A stretch of DNA of 64,000 bases from an uncultured Candidatus Saccharibacteria bacterium (GCA_948945085.1 CARBGY010000001.1:1-64000), one strand, 5' to 3'. Counted from the first letter of the stretch, positions 31,259 through 41,136 are shown. Notes: generated from the letters alone by a model not told the origin. A program made the numbers and translations.

Positions 31259-32068
31259 CTATGAAGCTAAAATTAACATTGTTCCAAGTACGAGGCACGC
31301 TAACACGACACGATAACGCCCAAAAGTCTGTAAGGAGCCTGGTTTTTTGAGATATTTTAATAATACTTTTAGCGCTATAAGTCCAACAATGAAAGCGATA
31401 AGATTTGAAAGTGCTAACATATGCGTGTTACTCAAAAAGTAGTTAAGACTGGATTCGGAAAGAAACATTTTTAAGCAGACTCCGCACATGATGGGAATCG
31501 ATGCGAGAAAAGAATACTCGGCGGATGATTCGGAGTCGAGTCCAACGAGACGTCCAGCGATAATAGTAGTTCCAGATCGGGAAGTACCAGGAACAAGCGC
31601 AAAGATTTGCGAGATACCGATAATTAGAGCGCGGGCGGGAGTAAGTTGATTTTCGTCTTTGAGAGCAGGCATATGGGGGAGCTTATCGATAAAAATCATA
31701 ATAATACCGACAATCCCCATTGCTATGCTAACAGTGATTAGTGAAGAGAAAAACGAGTTATCTTCAATAAATCCAGCAAGCAGAAGACCAGCTAGTCCAG
31801 CCGGAATACTTGTAATAATAATGTTGATGGCAAGTTTATAGTTGCGCTCGCGAAAAATATCACAGAGGATTTTCCAGATTCTTTTACGAAAGAAGATTAA
31901 TAAGGCTAGTAAAGTTCCACAGTTAATAAATTCCATGAAAAGGTGAAAGTTTTCGGGGGAAAAATTAAAAATGTGTTGGACGAGCTCAAGGTGGCCCGAT
32001 GAAGAGACTGGGATAAACTCAGTAATTCCCTGTACAAAACCTAGAAGAATTGCTTCAAATATATTCAT
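31259..32068 (-). CDS. uppP: Undecaprenyl-diphosphatase
   Basis: Recycles the lipid carrier C55-PP for peptidoglycan and polysaccharide export. 269 aa, 7-8 TM helices. The diagnostic motifs are QGITEFIPVSSSGHLELVQ near the N-terminus and LVPGTSRSGTTIIAG in the second half. TACAAT (32080-32075) ends 6 nt before the ATG, a leaderless-type start. It is next to murJ, also a lipid II-cycle gene. Confidence 0.96.
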   Translation of the reverse strand: MNIFEAILLGFVQGITEFIPVSSSGHLELVQHIFNFSPENFHLFMEFINCGTLLALLIFFRKRIWKILCDIFRERNYKLAINIIITSIPAGLAGLLLAGFIEDNSFFSSLITVSIAMGIVGIIMIFIDKLPHMPALKDENQLTPARALIIGISQIFALVPGTSRSGTTIIAGRLVGLDSESSAEYSFLASIPIMCGVCLKMFLSESSLNYFLSNTHMLALSNLIAFIVGLIALKVLLKYLKKPGSLQTFGRYRVVLACLVLGTMLILAS

Positions 32069-32124
32069 AAGTTAATTGTATCATAAAACGAGGATGATTA
32101 GCGATATTTTAGTAGAGCCACTAG

Positions 32125-34086
32125 TTACTTGGTATTTTTGTAAATGCTTCGTTTAATGCGTTTTGTGATTGGTGTGACTTGTTCAACATCAAGAAAATAG
32201 CCGGCAAGCAGATATGTAATAAATGAGCCAAGAGTGATGACGCAGAATTTAGGAAATACTATGAAGATTGAATCATCACTTGCCATGAAGGGGAAAAATT
32301 TGGTCAACGAGTAAGCTACACAGCCGGTAATGATCGTTGCGAAGATAATGCGACGGGTGTTTTTCCAGAAACTTTGATCGAGTAGTTTTCCCTTTGAGCG
32401 TTTTTGAAGAATGCTGAGAAGTAAGATGACTTCAATGAGTGTGCCGATTGACTGTGCCCAACCAAGACCGTCGACGCCGCAGCCGATCATGGTTAGCCCA
32501 ATTGCCATAACAATACTAATTCCGACTGTCAAAATCGAAACTGTAAAAGGAGTTTTAGTATCTTGTTTAGCATAAAATCCTCGAGCAGCGATATGAAAAA
32601 TTGAATTTGAGAGTAGAGAGATAATTAAGGTAGCGAGAACGGATGCAATCATAGGATCGCCACCATTTTTGATGAAGCTAACGACGTAGCCGCGAGCGAA
32701 AAATGCTATGATGCCGATTGGCAACGCGATCCAAATGATGGTACTAAGGGCGGTGCGAAAGGTTTGGCGGAACTTGGCTTCATCACCGCTGGCGACGTCT
32801 TCGGTTAGTTTAGGGAAGAATGCAGTTGAGATTGCGACACCAATGAGACTTACTGGCATTTGGGAAAGACTGTAAGCCTGGTTATAAGAACGTAGTGCGC
32901 CAGCGCCCATGCGTGAAGAAAGATTGGTGGTGACGATAGTATTAACATAATCCATACCTTGATCGAGACTACGGGCGGGTAAGAGTTTAAGGACCGAGCG
33001 AAAACCTTGATTTTTCCAGTTGATTTTAAATTCGTAGTCGAAACCGAGCCCAAATAAGCCAATTAAGCTAACTAAAACTTGTAACACTGCACCGAATACC
33101 ACGCCAAGTGCTACACCCATGATACCGCCTTCAAAAATTTGCCAGCCGAAGAGATTAATGCCACCAGTAAACCAAACAATACCAACTAAGATACCGATAT
33201 TGTATAAAGCGGGTGCGAGCGCATAGAAAACGAAACGACCAAGAGCCTGTTGGATGCTAGATAAGATAGTGGAAATACTAAAGAGAAAGGGATTAATAGC
33301 GATAACTCGCATCATATTGATTGCAAGAATAGTGCCAGCTTCGTCGAGGCCAGGACCAACTACGTAGCGGACGAGTGGTTCTGCAAAGATAATAATTAAA
33401 ACTGAAGCGATTAATGTAAGAATAGCCATTAAATTAAGCATGCTAGAGCTTAGTTCCCAAGCGGATTTTTTGTTTCCGGTGGAGAGGCGCTGATTAAACA
33501 CTGGAATAAAGCTTACAGCAAGAGCTCCAGAAGTTAACAAGAAGAACAAAAAATCGGGTACAGTGAAGGCGGCGGTGTAGGCATCAATCCCGGTGGGGTA
33601 GGTATCAAGATAATAAGAGTTAAGTAGGCGATCTCGGAATATGCCGAGTAATGCTGAAATTAATGTGGAACTAGCCAATACAATCGCCGCAAGACGGATT
33701 GGTAATTTGCGATTTGCGAGACTAACGACCGAACGGAATCGATGTTTTGGGGTCTTTTTGTTTTGATCGGGAGCTTGTATTGTGGTTGAATTGTAACTGG
33801 TGTTGTCTGGTTTTGATAAAGGGGATTTTTGGGCCTGATTTATAGATTCTACTTGTTTGATTGGAGAATGTTGAGGTTTTATTTTATTTTGTGTGGGATT
33901 TAGCCGAACTTCTTGTTTTAATGGTGCTATTGTTGGACGGCTAGTCGTTTTTTTATGGTTTGGGCCGAGTGGACGTTTGACCAAATTGCTCGCGCTTTTT
34001 AAGAACGGTTGAGAAATACGTGGCTCTTTTTGGTCGGCACGTTTTGCAATTCCATCAATACTAGTCTTTTTGGGAGTCTCTGGCAT
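32125..34086 (-). CDS. murJ: Lipid II flippase MurJ with N-terminal extension
   Basis: 653 aa against about 510-530 for most MurJ. The first 115-120 residues are a Lys/Pro/Gln-rich cytoplasmic extension (KTSIDGIAKRADQKEPR, KQEVRLNPTQNKIKPQH). Fourteen or so TM helices follow, with RLAAIVLASSTLISALLGIF, TYPTGIDAYTAAFTVPDFLF, SFIPVFNQRL, IIFAEPLVRYVVGPG and FYAKQDTKTPFTVSI as typical MurJ segments. It flips lipid II for cell-wall synthesis. It starts directly after the serS stop codon. Confidence 0.92.
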   Translation of the reverse strand: MPETPKKTSIDGIAKRADQKEPRISQPFLKSASNLVKRPLGPNHKKTTSRPTIAPLKQEVRLNPTQNKIKPQHSPIKQVESINQAQKSPLSKPDNTSYNSTTIQAPDQNKKTPKHRFRSVVSLANRKLPIRLAAIVLASSTLISALLGIFRDRLLNSYYLDTYPTGIDAYTAAFTVPDFLFFLLTSGALAVSFIPVFNQRLSTGNKKSAWELSSSMLNLMAILTLIASVLIIIFAEPLVRYVVGPGLDEAGTILAINMMRVIAINPFLFSISTILSSIQQALGRFVFYALAPALYNIGILVGIVWFTGGINLFGWQIFEGGIMGVALGVVFGAVLQVLVSLIGLFGLGFDYEFKINWKNQGFRSVLKLLPARSLDQGMDYVNTIVTTNLSSRMGAGALRSYNQAYSLSQMPVSLIGVAISTAFFPKLTEDVASGDEAKFRQTFRTALSTIIWIALPIGIIAFFARGYVVSFIKNGGDPMIASVLATLIISLLSNSIFHIAARGFYAKQDTKTPFTVSILTVGISIVMAIGLTMIGCGVDGLGWAQSIGTLIEVILLLSILQKRSKGKLLDQSFWKNTRRIIFATIITGCVAYSLTKFFPFMASDDSIFIVFPKFCVITLGSFITYLLAGYFLDVEQVTPITKRIKRSIYKNTK

Positions 34087-35331
34087 TTATAATTCAGTGA
34101 CTCCTCCGAGATATGGTTGTAAAACATCAGGAACAAGTAATTTACCATCTTTTTGGGCGTAATTTTCAATAACCGCAACCATTGTGCGCGCGAGTGAAAT
34201 AGCAGTACCGTTCAAAGTATGTAGAACTTCAACTTTACCATCTTTGCGTCGTACGCGAATATTAAGGCTGCGAGCTTGGAAACCGGTACAGTTAGAACAA
34301 CTGGTTAGCTCGCGATATTTTTGGTCGACGGGACTCCAATATTCAATATCGTATTTTTTTGCGGCAGGTGCGCCAAGATCACCAGCGGCAATATTTATAA
34401 TACGGTATGGAATACCTAGTTCTTGCCAAATTTCTTCTTCGATTCCACGAATAGTTTCGTGCATTTCTTGGGACTTTTCTGGTAAACAGAAGGCATACAT
34501 TTCGAGCTTATTAAACTGATGAACTCGGAATAGTCCACGGGTATGTTTGCCATAAGTGCCGGCTTCTTTACGGAAACAGGCACTGTAACCTGCATAGCAA
34601 AGCGGGAGATCTTTTTCGTCGATAATCTCGTCCATGTGATAGCCCGTGAGCGGCATTTCTGCAGTAGCAATCATGGCTAAATCTTCACCTTCGATATAAT
34701 ATTCGTCACTTTGTTCACTACTGCGAGGATTAAAACCACAACCTTCAAGAATTTTGCTGGATACCATATCCGGTACGGTCATAAAATGAAAACCATGTTC
34801 AGTGACTTTTTTGAGTCCAAACTGCAAAAGAGCATTTTCAAGCAAGGCTAGACCGTTTTTCAAATAGTAGAATTTGGCTCCTGCGACTTTTGCGCCACGC
34901 TCAAAATCTACCCAATCGCGGCTGACAGCATAATCTAAGTGGTCGACTCCTGTGGCTTTTTTGTCGCCCCAATTTTTTATTTCGACACTACATTCTTCAC
35001 CGCCTAGTGGAACATCATCAAGGATAATATTCGGTACTTGTTTAAGCTCACTAATTAAGGACCGATCTAACTCAGCTAACTCGGGTTCGATTTTAGATAG
35101 TTGTTCTTTGATTTGTTTCCCTGCTTCAATTAGATCGTCGCTTGGTTTCCTGCCTTTCATTTGTGCGGCGATTTCGTTTCGTTTGCGACGTAATTCATCA
35201 ACGGTTTGTAGAGTTTGCTTACGTTTATCATCGAGTTCAAGTAGTTTTGAAATATCAACTTGGTAGCCTTTTTCGCGGGCAGATTTTTCAACTAATTCTT
35301 GATTATTACGGATGAAATTAATATCTAACAT
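34087..35331 (-). CDS. serS: Seryl-tRNA synthetase
   Basis: 414 aa, class II. The N-terminal long coiled-coil arm (about 30-110) binds the tRNA-Ser variable arm. The catalytic part has motif 2 CFRKEAGTYGKHTRGLFRVH and motif 3 with NGTAISLARTMVAVIENY. PDMVSSKILEGCGF and TSCSNCTGFQARSLNIR are family-typical. TACAAT (35343-35338) ends 6 nt before the ATG. Confidence 0.97.
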   Translation of the reverse strand: MLDINFIRNNQELVEKSAREKGYQVDISKLLELDDKRKQTLQTVDELRRKRNEIAAQMKGRKPSDDLIEAGKQIKEQLSKIEPELAELDRSLISELKQVPNIILDDVPLGGEECSVEIKNWGDKKATGVDHLDYAVSRDWVDFERGAKVAGAKFYYLKNGLALLENALLQFGLKKVTEHGFHFMTVPDMVSSKILEGCGFNPRSSEQSDEYYIEGEDLAMIATAEMPLTGYHMDEIIDEKDLPLCYAGYSACFRKEAGTYGKHTRGLFRVHQFNKLEMYAFCLPEKSQEMHETIRGIEEEIWQELGIPYRIINIAAGDLGAPAAKKYDIEYWSPVDQKYRELTSCSNCTGFQARSLNIRVRRKDGKVEVLHTLNGTAISLARTMVAVIENYAQKDGKLLVPDVLQPYLGGVTEL

Positions 35332-35402
35332 AGTTTTATTGTACCATAGTTCTGTGAACTAGAAATAACTTAATAATTGGGCGCGGGGTGTTTTATAGCT
35401 TT

Positions 35403-37370
35403 TTACCAGCCCCCACCGCCACCACCTCCTCCACCCCCGCCGGAGAAGCCTCTTCCGCCACCTCCAGAGAAACCGGAGCTGGAGTTGCTGGTGGTGGAGT
35501 GGGTAGTTGTGGTCGCAATAGTGTTACTAGCAGTGGCAACTGCGTTGCTGAAATCTCGTGCCGAGAATGCTCCGACACCAACATACCAAACTGGTGCGGA
35601 AACGTCCTGCATTTCGTAGTATTTGCCCATCTCTTCAAGCCAAGACTTCTCTAATTTAAAGAGGGTTGCGTATGGAAGTAGTTTTTCGTAGAGTTTGACA
35701 ATACCCTGGTTAGTGGTATCAGCGCCGTCGACGCTTTGGAGGAATTTGAGACGGTCTGCTTCAGCCATGCTAATATACAGTTTTAGTCCGTCAAGATAGC
35801 GAGAATACTTAAGACCCTCTTCAGTGTGGGTAAAGAACGGTGAAAGTTTGGAACTGCAGATGATTGAGGTGATAAAAATAGCAATCAAAATCAGAATGAA
35901 TAATATTACGAGCGGGGCGCCACCGACGAGGGTGCGATAGCTGGGGAGATCGGTAAAGAGAAAGATAGCGACGAAGATACCGGCGAAAAGGATGATAGTC
36001 GCAGCAAGTACGAGCCAACCGCAGGGATTTTTAGGTTCGGGCATTTCGCCAGCTTTAGCCTTCTTTTTGGTGTCGACGATCATGAGGTTATGCTGAACAA
36101 GAATTTCGCGAGCATAACGAGTAAAATCTTGTCCAAGTTTAATTAAACTATGAGTAGCGGTGTGACTTTTAACGACGATTTCTTGGTCGAGACTTAAGTT
36201 ACTATTGCTCCCAGCAAGAATTTTTAGAATGGTGACTTGGGGTTGGGTGAGAGCTAAAGATTTAATTTTAACTTTCCATTGAGTTTTGGTGCGTCCGAGT
36301 TTGGTAGTGGTTTCGGACTTAATTAGTTCGATTTTATGATTAACAGCTAATTCCATTAAGGTGGCTACCTTATTTGAACCGAGTTTAGTGGATCTAACAT
36401 AGTTTTCGGCCATTTCGGCAACATGAAAATCATGGGGAGGAGTATATTCGGGAGTTTCAAAGAGTCCTTGATAATATTCGCGTTTGGATTTCGTTTGTTG
36501 TCGGAATTTGATAATAGTGATAACCACTCCAACGGCGATGATTAACTCTATAATAACAGCTAGGACGACGCGATAATCATAAGACGGTCCAGGAACTTTA
36601 AATGTGTCGGCTTTAAATTCAGCAACGAAGGTTAAGTTTTCGCGAGATTTTAATTTTTCAGCTTCAAATTGCACGCCATTGGAAATTTTTGTAGTAGTAC
36701 AGCGATTTTGACCGCTTGTGCCATAGTATCCTACATAGCAAGAGGTTTCTCCGGTATACGCTTTAGCAATTTCGTCGTCTTCGAAATGCAATCTAACAAG
36801 AATATGCTCAAAACGTTGTGACCAGTCGTTACCATTAGTGTCCCAATATAGCTCTTGCCATTTTTTTCCGTCGTCATTAAATTCAGTAATCACATTTCGG
36901 AATTCATATTCAAGTTCATAAATCTGTTCGCCACGTACGTAAGTATCAGGATCGCCAATGTAAACGGTAAAGTAGCCATCACCACCTTCGACCTTGTATG
37001 GTTCGACATTTTTGCCGTTTTGTTTAACGTTAATTTCGATATAATCATCGCTTTTCATGGTTAAATTTTGGCCGTCCTGGTTGGTATACGGAATCACGCG
37101 AGTAATACCGTGGTTTTGGCTGATGGTGCTTGGGAAAACGGCAGTGAATTTTTCAACGACACGAAGGCGACTGGTCCCATCGGAGGATTCACTGAGGTAG
37201 AAATCGGCTTCATAATCATCGAAATAGAAACTGTTAACGCTAGTAGTAACGGCACTAGCTGGGTTATTAAAGACAAAAAGCCCACCTAGTACTTGACAGA
37301 TTATAGATAGTATGATACAATGGAAGGATAGGGTCTTCCAAGTTAATCTTTGGTGGCTTTTCTTAAACAT
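35403..37370 (-). CDS. DUF2207-type membrane protein with poly-Gly tail
   Basis: 655 aa. A signal peptide (about 12-38) is followed by an extracellular DUF2207-like beta domain (YFDDYEADFYLSESSDGTSR, GITRVIPY, ELEYEFRNVI, YWDTNGNDWSQ). TM helices come at about 275-297 and as a pair around 460-510, with a cytosolic helical part after each. The end is Ser/Thr then Gly-rich (GFSGGGGRGF and an 11-Gly run), the usual tail of this family. Function unestablished; envelope location is clear. Its first 8 bp overlap the ldh 3' end. Confidence 0.85.
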   Translation of the reverse strand: MFKKSHQRLTWKTLSFHCIILSIICQVLGGLFVFNNPASAVTTSVNSFYFDDYEADFYLSESSDGTSRLRVVEKFTAVFPSTISQNHGITRVIPYTNQDGQNLTMKSDDYIEINVKQNGKNVEPYKVEGGDGYFTVYIGDPDTYVRGEQIYELEYEFRNVITEFNDDGKKWQELYWDTNGNDWSQRFEHILVRLHFEDDEIAKAYTGETSCYVGYYGTSGQNRCTTTKISNGVQFEAEKLKSRENLTFVAEFKADTFKVPGPSYDYRVVLAVIIELIIAVGVVITIIKFRQQTKSKREYYQGLFETPEYTPPHDFHVAEMAENYVRSTKLGSNKVATLMELAVNHKIELIKSETTTKLGRTKTQWKVKIKSLALTQPQVTILKILAGSNSNLSLDQEIVVKSHTATHSLIKLGQDFTRYAREILVQHNLMIVDTKKKAKAGEMPEPKNPCGWLVLAATIILFAGIFVAIFLFTDLPSYRTLVGGAPLVILFILILIAIFITSIICSSKLSPFFTHTEEGLKYSRYLDGLKLYISMAEADRLKFLQSVDGADTTNQGIVKLYEKLLPYATLFKLEKSWLEEMGKYYEMQDVSAPVWYVGVGAFSARDFSNAVATASNTIATTTTHSTTSNSSSGFSGGGGRGFSGGGGGGGGGGGW

Positions 37371-38277
37371 TTAGGACCTCCTTTAGAGTGTTTTTGAGCG
37401 TGTTAACGGATTTTTGGAATTTAATTCCTTCATCTTCGGTTAGTTTAGGCGTTAGACGACGTATTAAGCCCTCGCGCCCGACAACAGCGGGGAAACCGTT
37501 ATATGTGTCTGTACAATCGTCATAACTCGAGACGGATAGCACACGACGTTCATTCTTTAAGATACAATTAATAATCTGAACAGTACATGCACCAATGCCA
37601 TAGTGAGTAGCGCCTTTTCTTTCGATAATTTCGTAAGCTTCGTTGCGGACGTAGTCTTCGATTTCTTGACGTTGCTTTGCGGATATAAGGTCAATAAGGC
37701 TTTCTCCGCCTACATTAGCACTGGACCAAAGAGTAAACTCAGAATCACCATGCTCGCCGATTTGGTAGGCATGAATGGATTTGGGGTGAACACCAATTTT
37801 CTCAGCAATACAAAAGCGAAGTCTAGCGGAATCTAAAACAGTACCAGAGCCGATAACCTTCTCAGCCGGTAGACCAGAAGTTTTCCAAGTCAGATACGAT
37901 AAAGTATCCATTGGATTTGCAACTACGAGAAAAATGCCTTGAAAACCAGTAGCCATAACTTCGCTGACGATACTTTTTGTAATTTTGGCATTTTTTTGGA
38001 CAAGATCGGTGCGCGTTTCGCCAGGTTTTTGGTTTGCGCCGGCTGTCAGAACACATATATCACAAGTTTTAGCATCAGCATAAGAGCCCGCTTGGATCTT
38101 GATCCAACTTGGGGCGACAGCAAGAGCATCGGAAAGATCCATTGCTTCCCCTTCGGCGTCGGCCGTGTTAAGATCGGTTAATATAAGCTCTTTAACGGAG
38201 GTACATTGATTAAGTAGGGCAAAAGCGATACTTGCACCAACATTTCCCGTTCCTACGATCATTACTCTACCACTCAT
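37363..38277 (-). CDS. ldh: L-lactate dehydrogenase
   Basis: Reduces pyruvate to lactate with NADH. 304 aa with the Rossmann motif MIVGTGNVGASIA, the substrate-specificity loop GANQKPGETRTDLV (Gln favours LDH over malate dehydrogenase; the following Arg is catalytic), NPMDTLSYLTWK, GSGTVLDSARLR, and the catalytic His in GEHGDSEF. Fermentative NAD+ regeneration fits a reduced epibiont. TACAAT (38290-38285) ends 7 nt before the ATG. Confidence 0.95.
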   Translation of the reverse strand: MSGRVMIVGTGNVGASIAFALLNQCTSVKELILTDLNTADAEGEAMDLSDALAVAPSWIKIQAGSYADAKTCDICVLTAGANQKPGETRTDLVQKNAKITKSIVSEVMATGFQGIFLVVANPMDTLSYLTWKTSGLPAEKVIGSGTVLDSARLRFCIAEKIGVHPKSIHAYQIGEHGDSEFTLWSSANVGGESLIDLISAKQRQEIEDYVRNEAYEIIERKGATHYGIGACTVQIINCILKNERRVLSVSSYDDCTDTYNGFPAVVGREGLIRRLTPKLTEDEGIKFQKSVNTLKNTLKEVLNV

Positions 38278-38373
38278 TATGACTATTGTAGCATGAATAT
38301 TTAAGCTTTGTTTTAAAAAACTTAAATAAGTCCTATTTAAATAAGTATTATATAATTGTAAGAAGGAGGTTTA

Positions 38374-38985
38374 ATGGCGAAATTATATTTTAGATATGGC
38401 GCGATGGGATGCGGAAAAACGATACAGTTATTGCAGACGGCATTTAATTATGAAGAACGGGGGCAGAAAGTTTGCGTGATTAAGTCGGTGACGGATACAA
38501 AACACGGCACAAAGCTATTTACTAGAATTGGTTTAGAAAGAGATACGGATTTTGTTTTCTCGCGAAGGGAGAATTTATTGCGAAAGGTTCGTCAGGAGTA
38601 TGCGAATGTGAGTTGTGTCTTGGTGGATGAGGCACAATTCTTAACTCCAGCACAGGTTGATCAGCTGATGCAGATAGTAAATGAATTAGATATTCCAGTA
38701 ATTTGTTATGGTTTGAGGCTGAACTTTCGCCAGAATGATAGTGGCTTTGAAGGGGCGACGCGACTTTTGCAAATAGCACACATAATTGAAGAAATTAAAA
38801 CAATCTGTGAGTGCGGCCACAAAGCAATGTGTAACGCTAGATTTTTGGATGGCAAGCTAGTGACCGATGGTCCAGATATTTTAATTGATGATGGGACGAT
38901 AAATGTTGAGTACCGTGCAATTTGTCCAAAATGTTATGGGAAATATAAGAAGAATAACATCCCCACTGAGAAACCATTGAATTGA
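38374..38985 (+). CDS. tdk: Thymidine kinase
   Basis: Salvages thymidine to dTMP. 203 aa type II TK: P-loop YGAMGCGKTIQLL, CVLVDEAQFLTPAQVD as Walker B and catalytic Glu, VICYGLRLNFRQ, and a zinc-binding set CECGHKAMCNARF with CPKCYGKY at the end. TATAAT (38351-38356) is followed by AAGGAGG, so unlike most genes here it has a Shine-Dalgarno leader. A headless variable cassette begins directly after its TGA. Confidence 0.95.
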   Translation: MAKLYFRYGAMGCGKTIQLLQTAFNYEERGQKVCVIKSVTDTKHGTKLFTRIGLERDTDFVFSRRENLLRKVRQEYANVSCVLVDEAQFLTPAQVDQLMQIVNELDIPVICYGLRLNFRQNDSGFEGATRLLQIAHIIEEIKTICECGHKAMCNARFLDGKLVTDGPDILIDDGTINVEYRAICPKCYGKYKKNNIPTEKPLN

Positions 38986-39071
38986 CCGTTGTAGTCTGAC
39001 GGGTAGACGGTAGTACTAATGTCTTTCCGTCTAGCTACAGTGATTGGTTTGTAGGTTTCTCGGTGTGCTGA
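38986..39071 (+). pseudogene. Cassette 1: double fragment of a C-type-lectin-like variable domain
   Basis: Directly behind the tdk stop. 39006-39071 reads, in the plus frame, DGSTNVFPSSYSDWFVGFSVC and a TGA, the C-terminal end of the domain shared with cassettes 2, 3 and 5. 38986-39016 read on the other strand gives STTVYPSDYNG, the same part of the domain in the opposite direction. The two pieces meet at the palindrome AGTACT, giving an inverted structure (GACGGGTAGAC at 38998, GTCTTTCCGTC at 39021). There is no start codon or ribosome binding site. Confidence 0.7.
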
Positions 39072-39075
39072 AGAT

Positions 39076-39091
39076 GTCTGTTATAACAGAC
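39076..39091. repeat. 16-bp perfect palindrome after cassette 1
   Basis: GTCTGTTATAACAGAC, five bases behind the cassette stop codon; as a hairpin it gives a 6-bp stem and a TATA loop. Short hairpins behind the variable region are a known feature of some diversity-generating retroelements, so the position is suggestive. It could also act in lysS or tdk termination, though there is no T run. Confidence 0.5.
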
Positions 39092-39121
39092 AATTATCCT
39101 ACTTCTCTGGTTGGATATAAT

Positions 39122-40576
39122 TCAGTTATCTTTGCTCTTGATGATTGGAAATGGAACTGCTTCACGTCCGCTGACACCCTCAAGGAGCCAAAAGTTGCGT
39201 TCGCTGTTTCCCCAACCACAAGCCGGTGGCATACCATATTCAAGCATTTCAACAAAGTCTATGTCAAGCATTTGCGCTTCATCGTCACCGTTGTCGCGCA
39301 TGGCCTGTTGTTCCTCGAAACGCGCAAGCTGGTCTAAAGGATCGTTTAGCTCACTATAGCCATTTCCCATTTCGGTGCCGGCGATAACAGGATGAAATCT
39401 TTGAGTAACTAGAGGGTTTCCTTCAACTTTTTTAGCGAGTGGACTAAGGCTGAGCGGCTCTTCGATAAGCCAAAATGGTCCGGCAGAATCTTTGCGAATA
39501 ATCTTCCAAAGATAGTCTAGGAGTCGAGCATCACTAACTTTCTCATCCACTTTACTACCATGTTGACGTAAAATTCCTAAGGCTTTTTCTCGATCGACGC
39601 GAAACACATCGATGTCAAACTTATCTTTTAGCAAGTCAGCATATTTAAGACGTGGCCATTTGCAGTCTAAATTAATATCAAATCTACCGACATTGAATTT
39701 TAATGTTCCCCAAGTTGCTTTTGCGACATATTTAATCATTTCTTCATAGAGATCCATGCCGTCTTCGTAGTTTTCGTAGGCAGCATAGCTTTCAAAAGCA
39801 ATATGTTCAGGCAAATGCTCGTCATCTACACCTTCATTGCGGAATCTCGGGCCAATATCGTAAACTTTTTCAAAACCGCCACCAAGTAAGCGCTTAAGTG
39901 GTAATTCCTGACTAATTCTTAAGTAGTAGTCTTCGTCCAATGCGTCCATGTGTGTAATAAATGGATTTGCGTCGGCTCCCCCGGTAGTTTTTTCAAGAAC
40001 TGGTGTATTAATTTCAATAAAACCGTGCGAATTCATAAAATCACGGGTAGCTTGCCAAAATTTCGAACGACGCACGAGTCGCTCTCGAACTTCAGGATTA
40101 ACATTCATATCAACATAGCGACGGCGATAGCGTTCTTCTTTATTAGTTAACCCATCGTAGCCAGGAAGAGGGCGAAGGGTTTTGGTGAGGAGACGAACTT
40201 GATTTGAAAAGATGGAAATCTCACCTGTACTAGATTTGCCAACTTTGCCAGTCGTTTCGATAAAATCTCCAGTATCAAGCAGTTTAAGTCTTTTAATATC
40301 GAAAAGTCCTTCTAAGGTTTCGTCGACTTTTTGCATGAAAATTTGGATTTCGCCAGTATAATCTCGAACTTTAATAAAGGCTAGTTTACCAAAAGAGCGA
40401 ATAGCGACTATGCGTCCCGCAACGCAAACTTCTTGACCGTCTTTTTCTTCAAAGTGGTTTAAAATAGTGCTAATTTTTGTATTACGATACGATTTGGCTG
40501 GGTATGGATCAATGCCGAGTTCACGAATTTGGTTGAGTTTACGTAAGCGTTCGTCGCGATAATCATCTAATGTCAT
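39122..40576 (-). CDS. lysS: Lysyl-tRNA synthetase (class II)
   Basis: 484 aa. The N-terminal OB-fold anticodon-binding domain (VAGRIVAIRSFGKLAFIKVRD) is followed by the class II core: RRSKFWQATRDFM, EINTPVLEKTTGGADANPF, a motif 2 region YDIGPRFRNEGVDDEHLPEH, and a motif 3 region with NGYSELNDPLDQLARF and GWGNSERNFWLLEGVS. Motif 2 departs from the common FRNEGxSxRHNPEF form, so it is a divergent lineage. TATAAT (40589-40584) ends 7 nt before the ATG. Confidence 0.93.
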   Translation of the reverse strand: MTLDDYRDERLRKLNQIRELGIDPYPAKSYRNTKISTILNHFEEKDGQEVCVAGRIVAIRSFGKLAFIKVRDYTGEIQIFMQKVDETLEGLFDIKRLKLLDTGDFIETTGKVGKSSTGEISIFSNQVRLLTKTLRPLPGYDGLTNKEERYRRRYVDMNVNPEVRERLVRRSKFWQATRDFMNSHGFIEINTPVLEKTTGGADANPFITHMDALDEDYYLRISQELPLKRLLGGGFEKVYDIGPRFRNEGVDDEHLPEHIAFESYAAYENYEDGMDLYEEMIKYVAKATWGTLKFNVGRFDINLDCKWPRLKYADLLKDKFDIDVFRVDREKALGILRQHGSKVDEKVSDARLLDYLWKIIRKDSAGPFWLIEEPLSLSPLAKKVEGNPLVTQRFHPVIAGTEMGNGYSELNDPLDQLARFEEQQAMRDNGDDEAQMLDIDFVEMLEYGMPPACGWGNSERNFWLLEGVSGREAVPFPIIKSKDN

Positions 40577-40603
40577 ATTACGTATTATAACATATTAAGA
40601 GGT

Positions 40604-41050
40604 TTATTTAATCTCTTTAACTATGACTTTTTTGCCATTAAAGTCAAATTCTTCGTTAACTTTCCGTCCAAGTAGTTGTTTGCCAATAGGCGATTCGTGG
40701 GAAATCTTACCTTCTAGGGGGTTTGCTTCGACTGGTCCGACTACGGTGTAAGTGAATTCTTTACCAGCCATGTTGATTGTGACGGTTGTACCGATAGCGA
40801 CGCCATCAGTTTTTTTAGGCGCTTCGATTAGTTTTGCATTTTTTAAGATCTCTTCTATCTCAAGGATGCGATTTTCAACGGTTTTTTGTTCGGCGCGAGC
40901 GTCGGTGTATTCTTGATTTTCGGAAAGATCACCAAAAGCACGCGCTTCAGCGATTCGTTCAGCAATAGCCGGACGCATTGCAATTAATCCCGATAATTCT
41001 TCTTCTAATTCGGCCTTCCCAGCCGGTGTGAGGTTGACTGTCTTTTTCAT
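40604..41050 (-). CDS. greA: Transcription elongation factor GreA
   Basis: Stimulates RNA cleavage in backtracked RNA polymerase. 148 aa: an N-terminal coiled coil (LTPAGKAELEEELSGL, ARAFGDLSENQEYTDARAEQ with the acidic tip) and a C-terminal FKBP-like domain (ISHESPIGKQLLGRKVNEEF). A TACTAA 6 nt before the ATG may be its -10. Confidence 0.96.
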   Translation of the reverse strand: MKKTVNLTPAGKAELEEELSGLIAMRPAIAERIAEARAFGDLSENQEYTDARAEQKTVENRILEIEEILKNAKLIEAPKKTDGVAIGTTVTINMAGKEFTYTVVGPVEANPLEGKISHESPIGKQLLGRKVNEEFDFNGKKVIVKEIK

Positions 41051-41136
41051 AACTATTTAGTAGTCTATCATTGATTTTTTGCTTTGTAAATACTTTTAGA
41101 AAAAGTCTTTATGCTTCTTTTATGATTTAATCACAT

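Noticed and set aside
35377..35654. Proline-rich and alanine-rich frames on the plus strand opposite the DUF2207 tail
   Set aside because: They are mirror images of the Gly-rich coding end and have no ribosome binding site.
39044..39359. Plus-strand frames behind cassette 1
   Set aside because: They lie antisense to the 3' end of lysS and carry no independent support.
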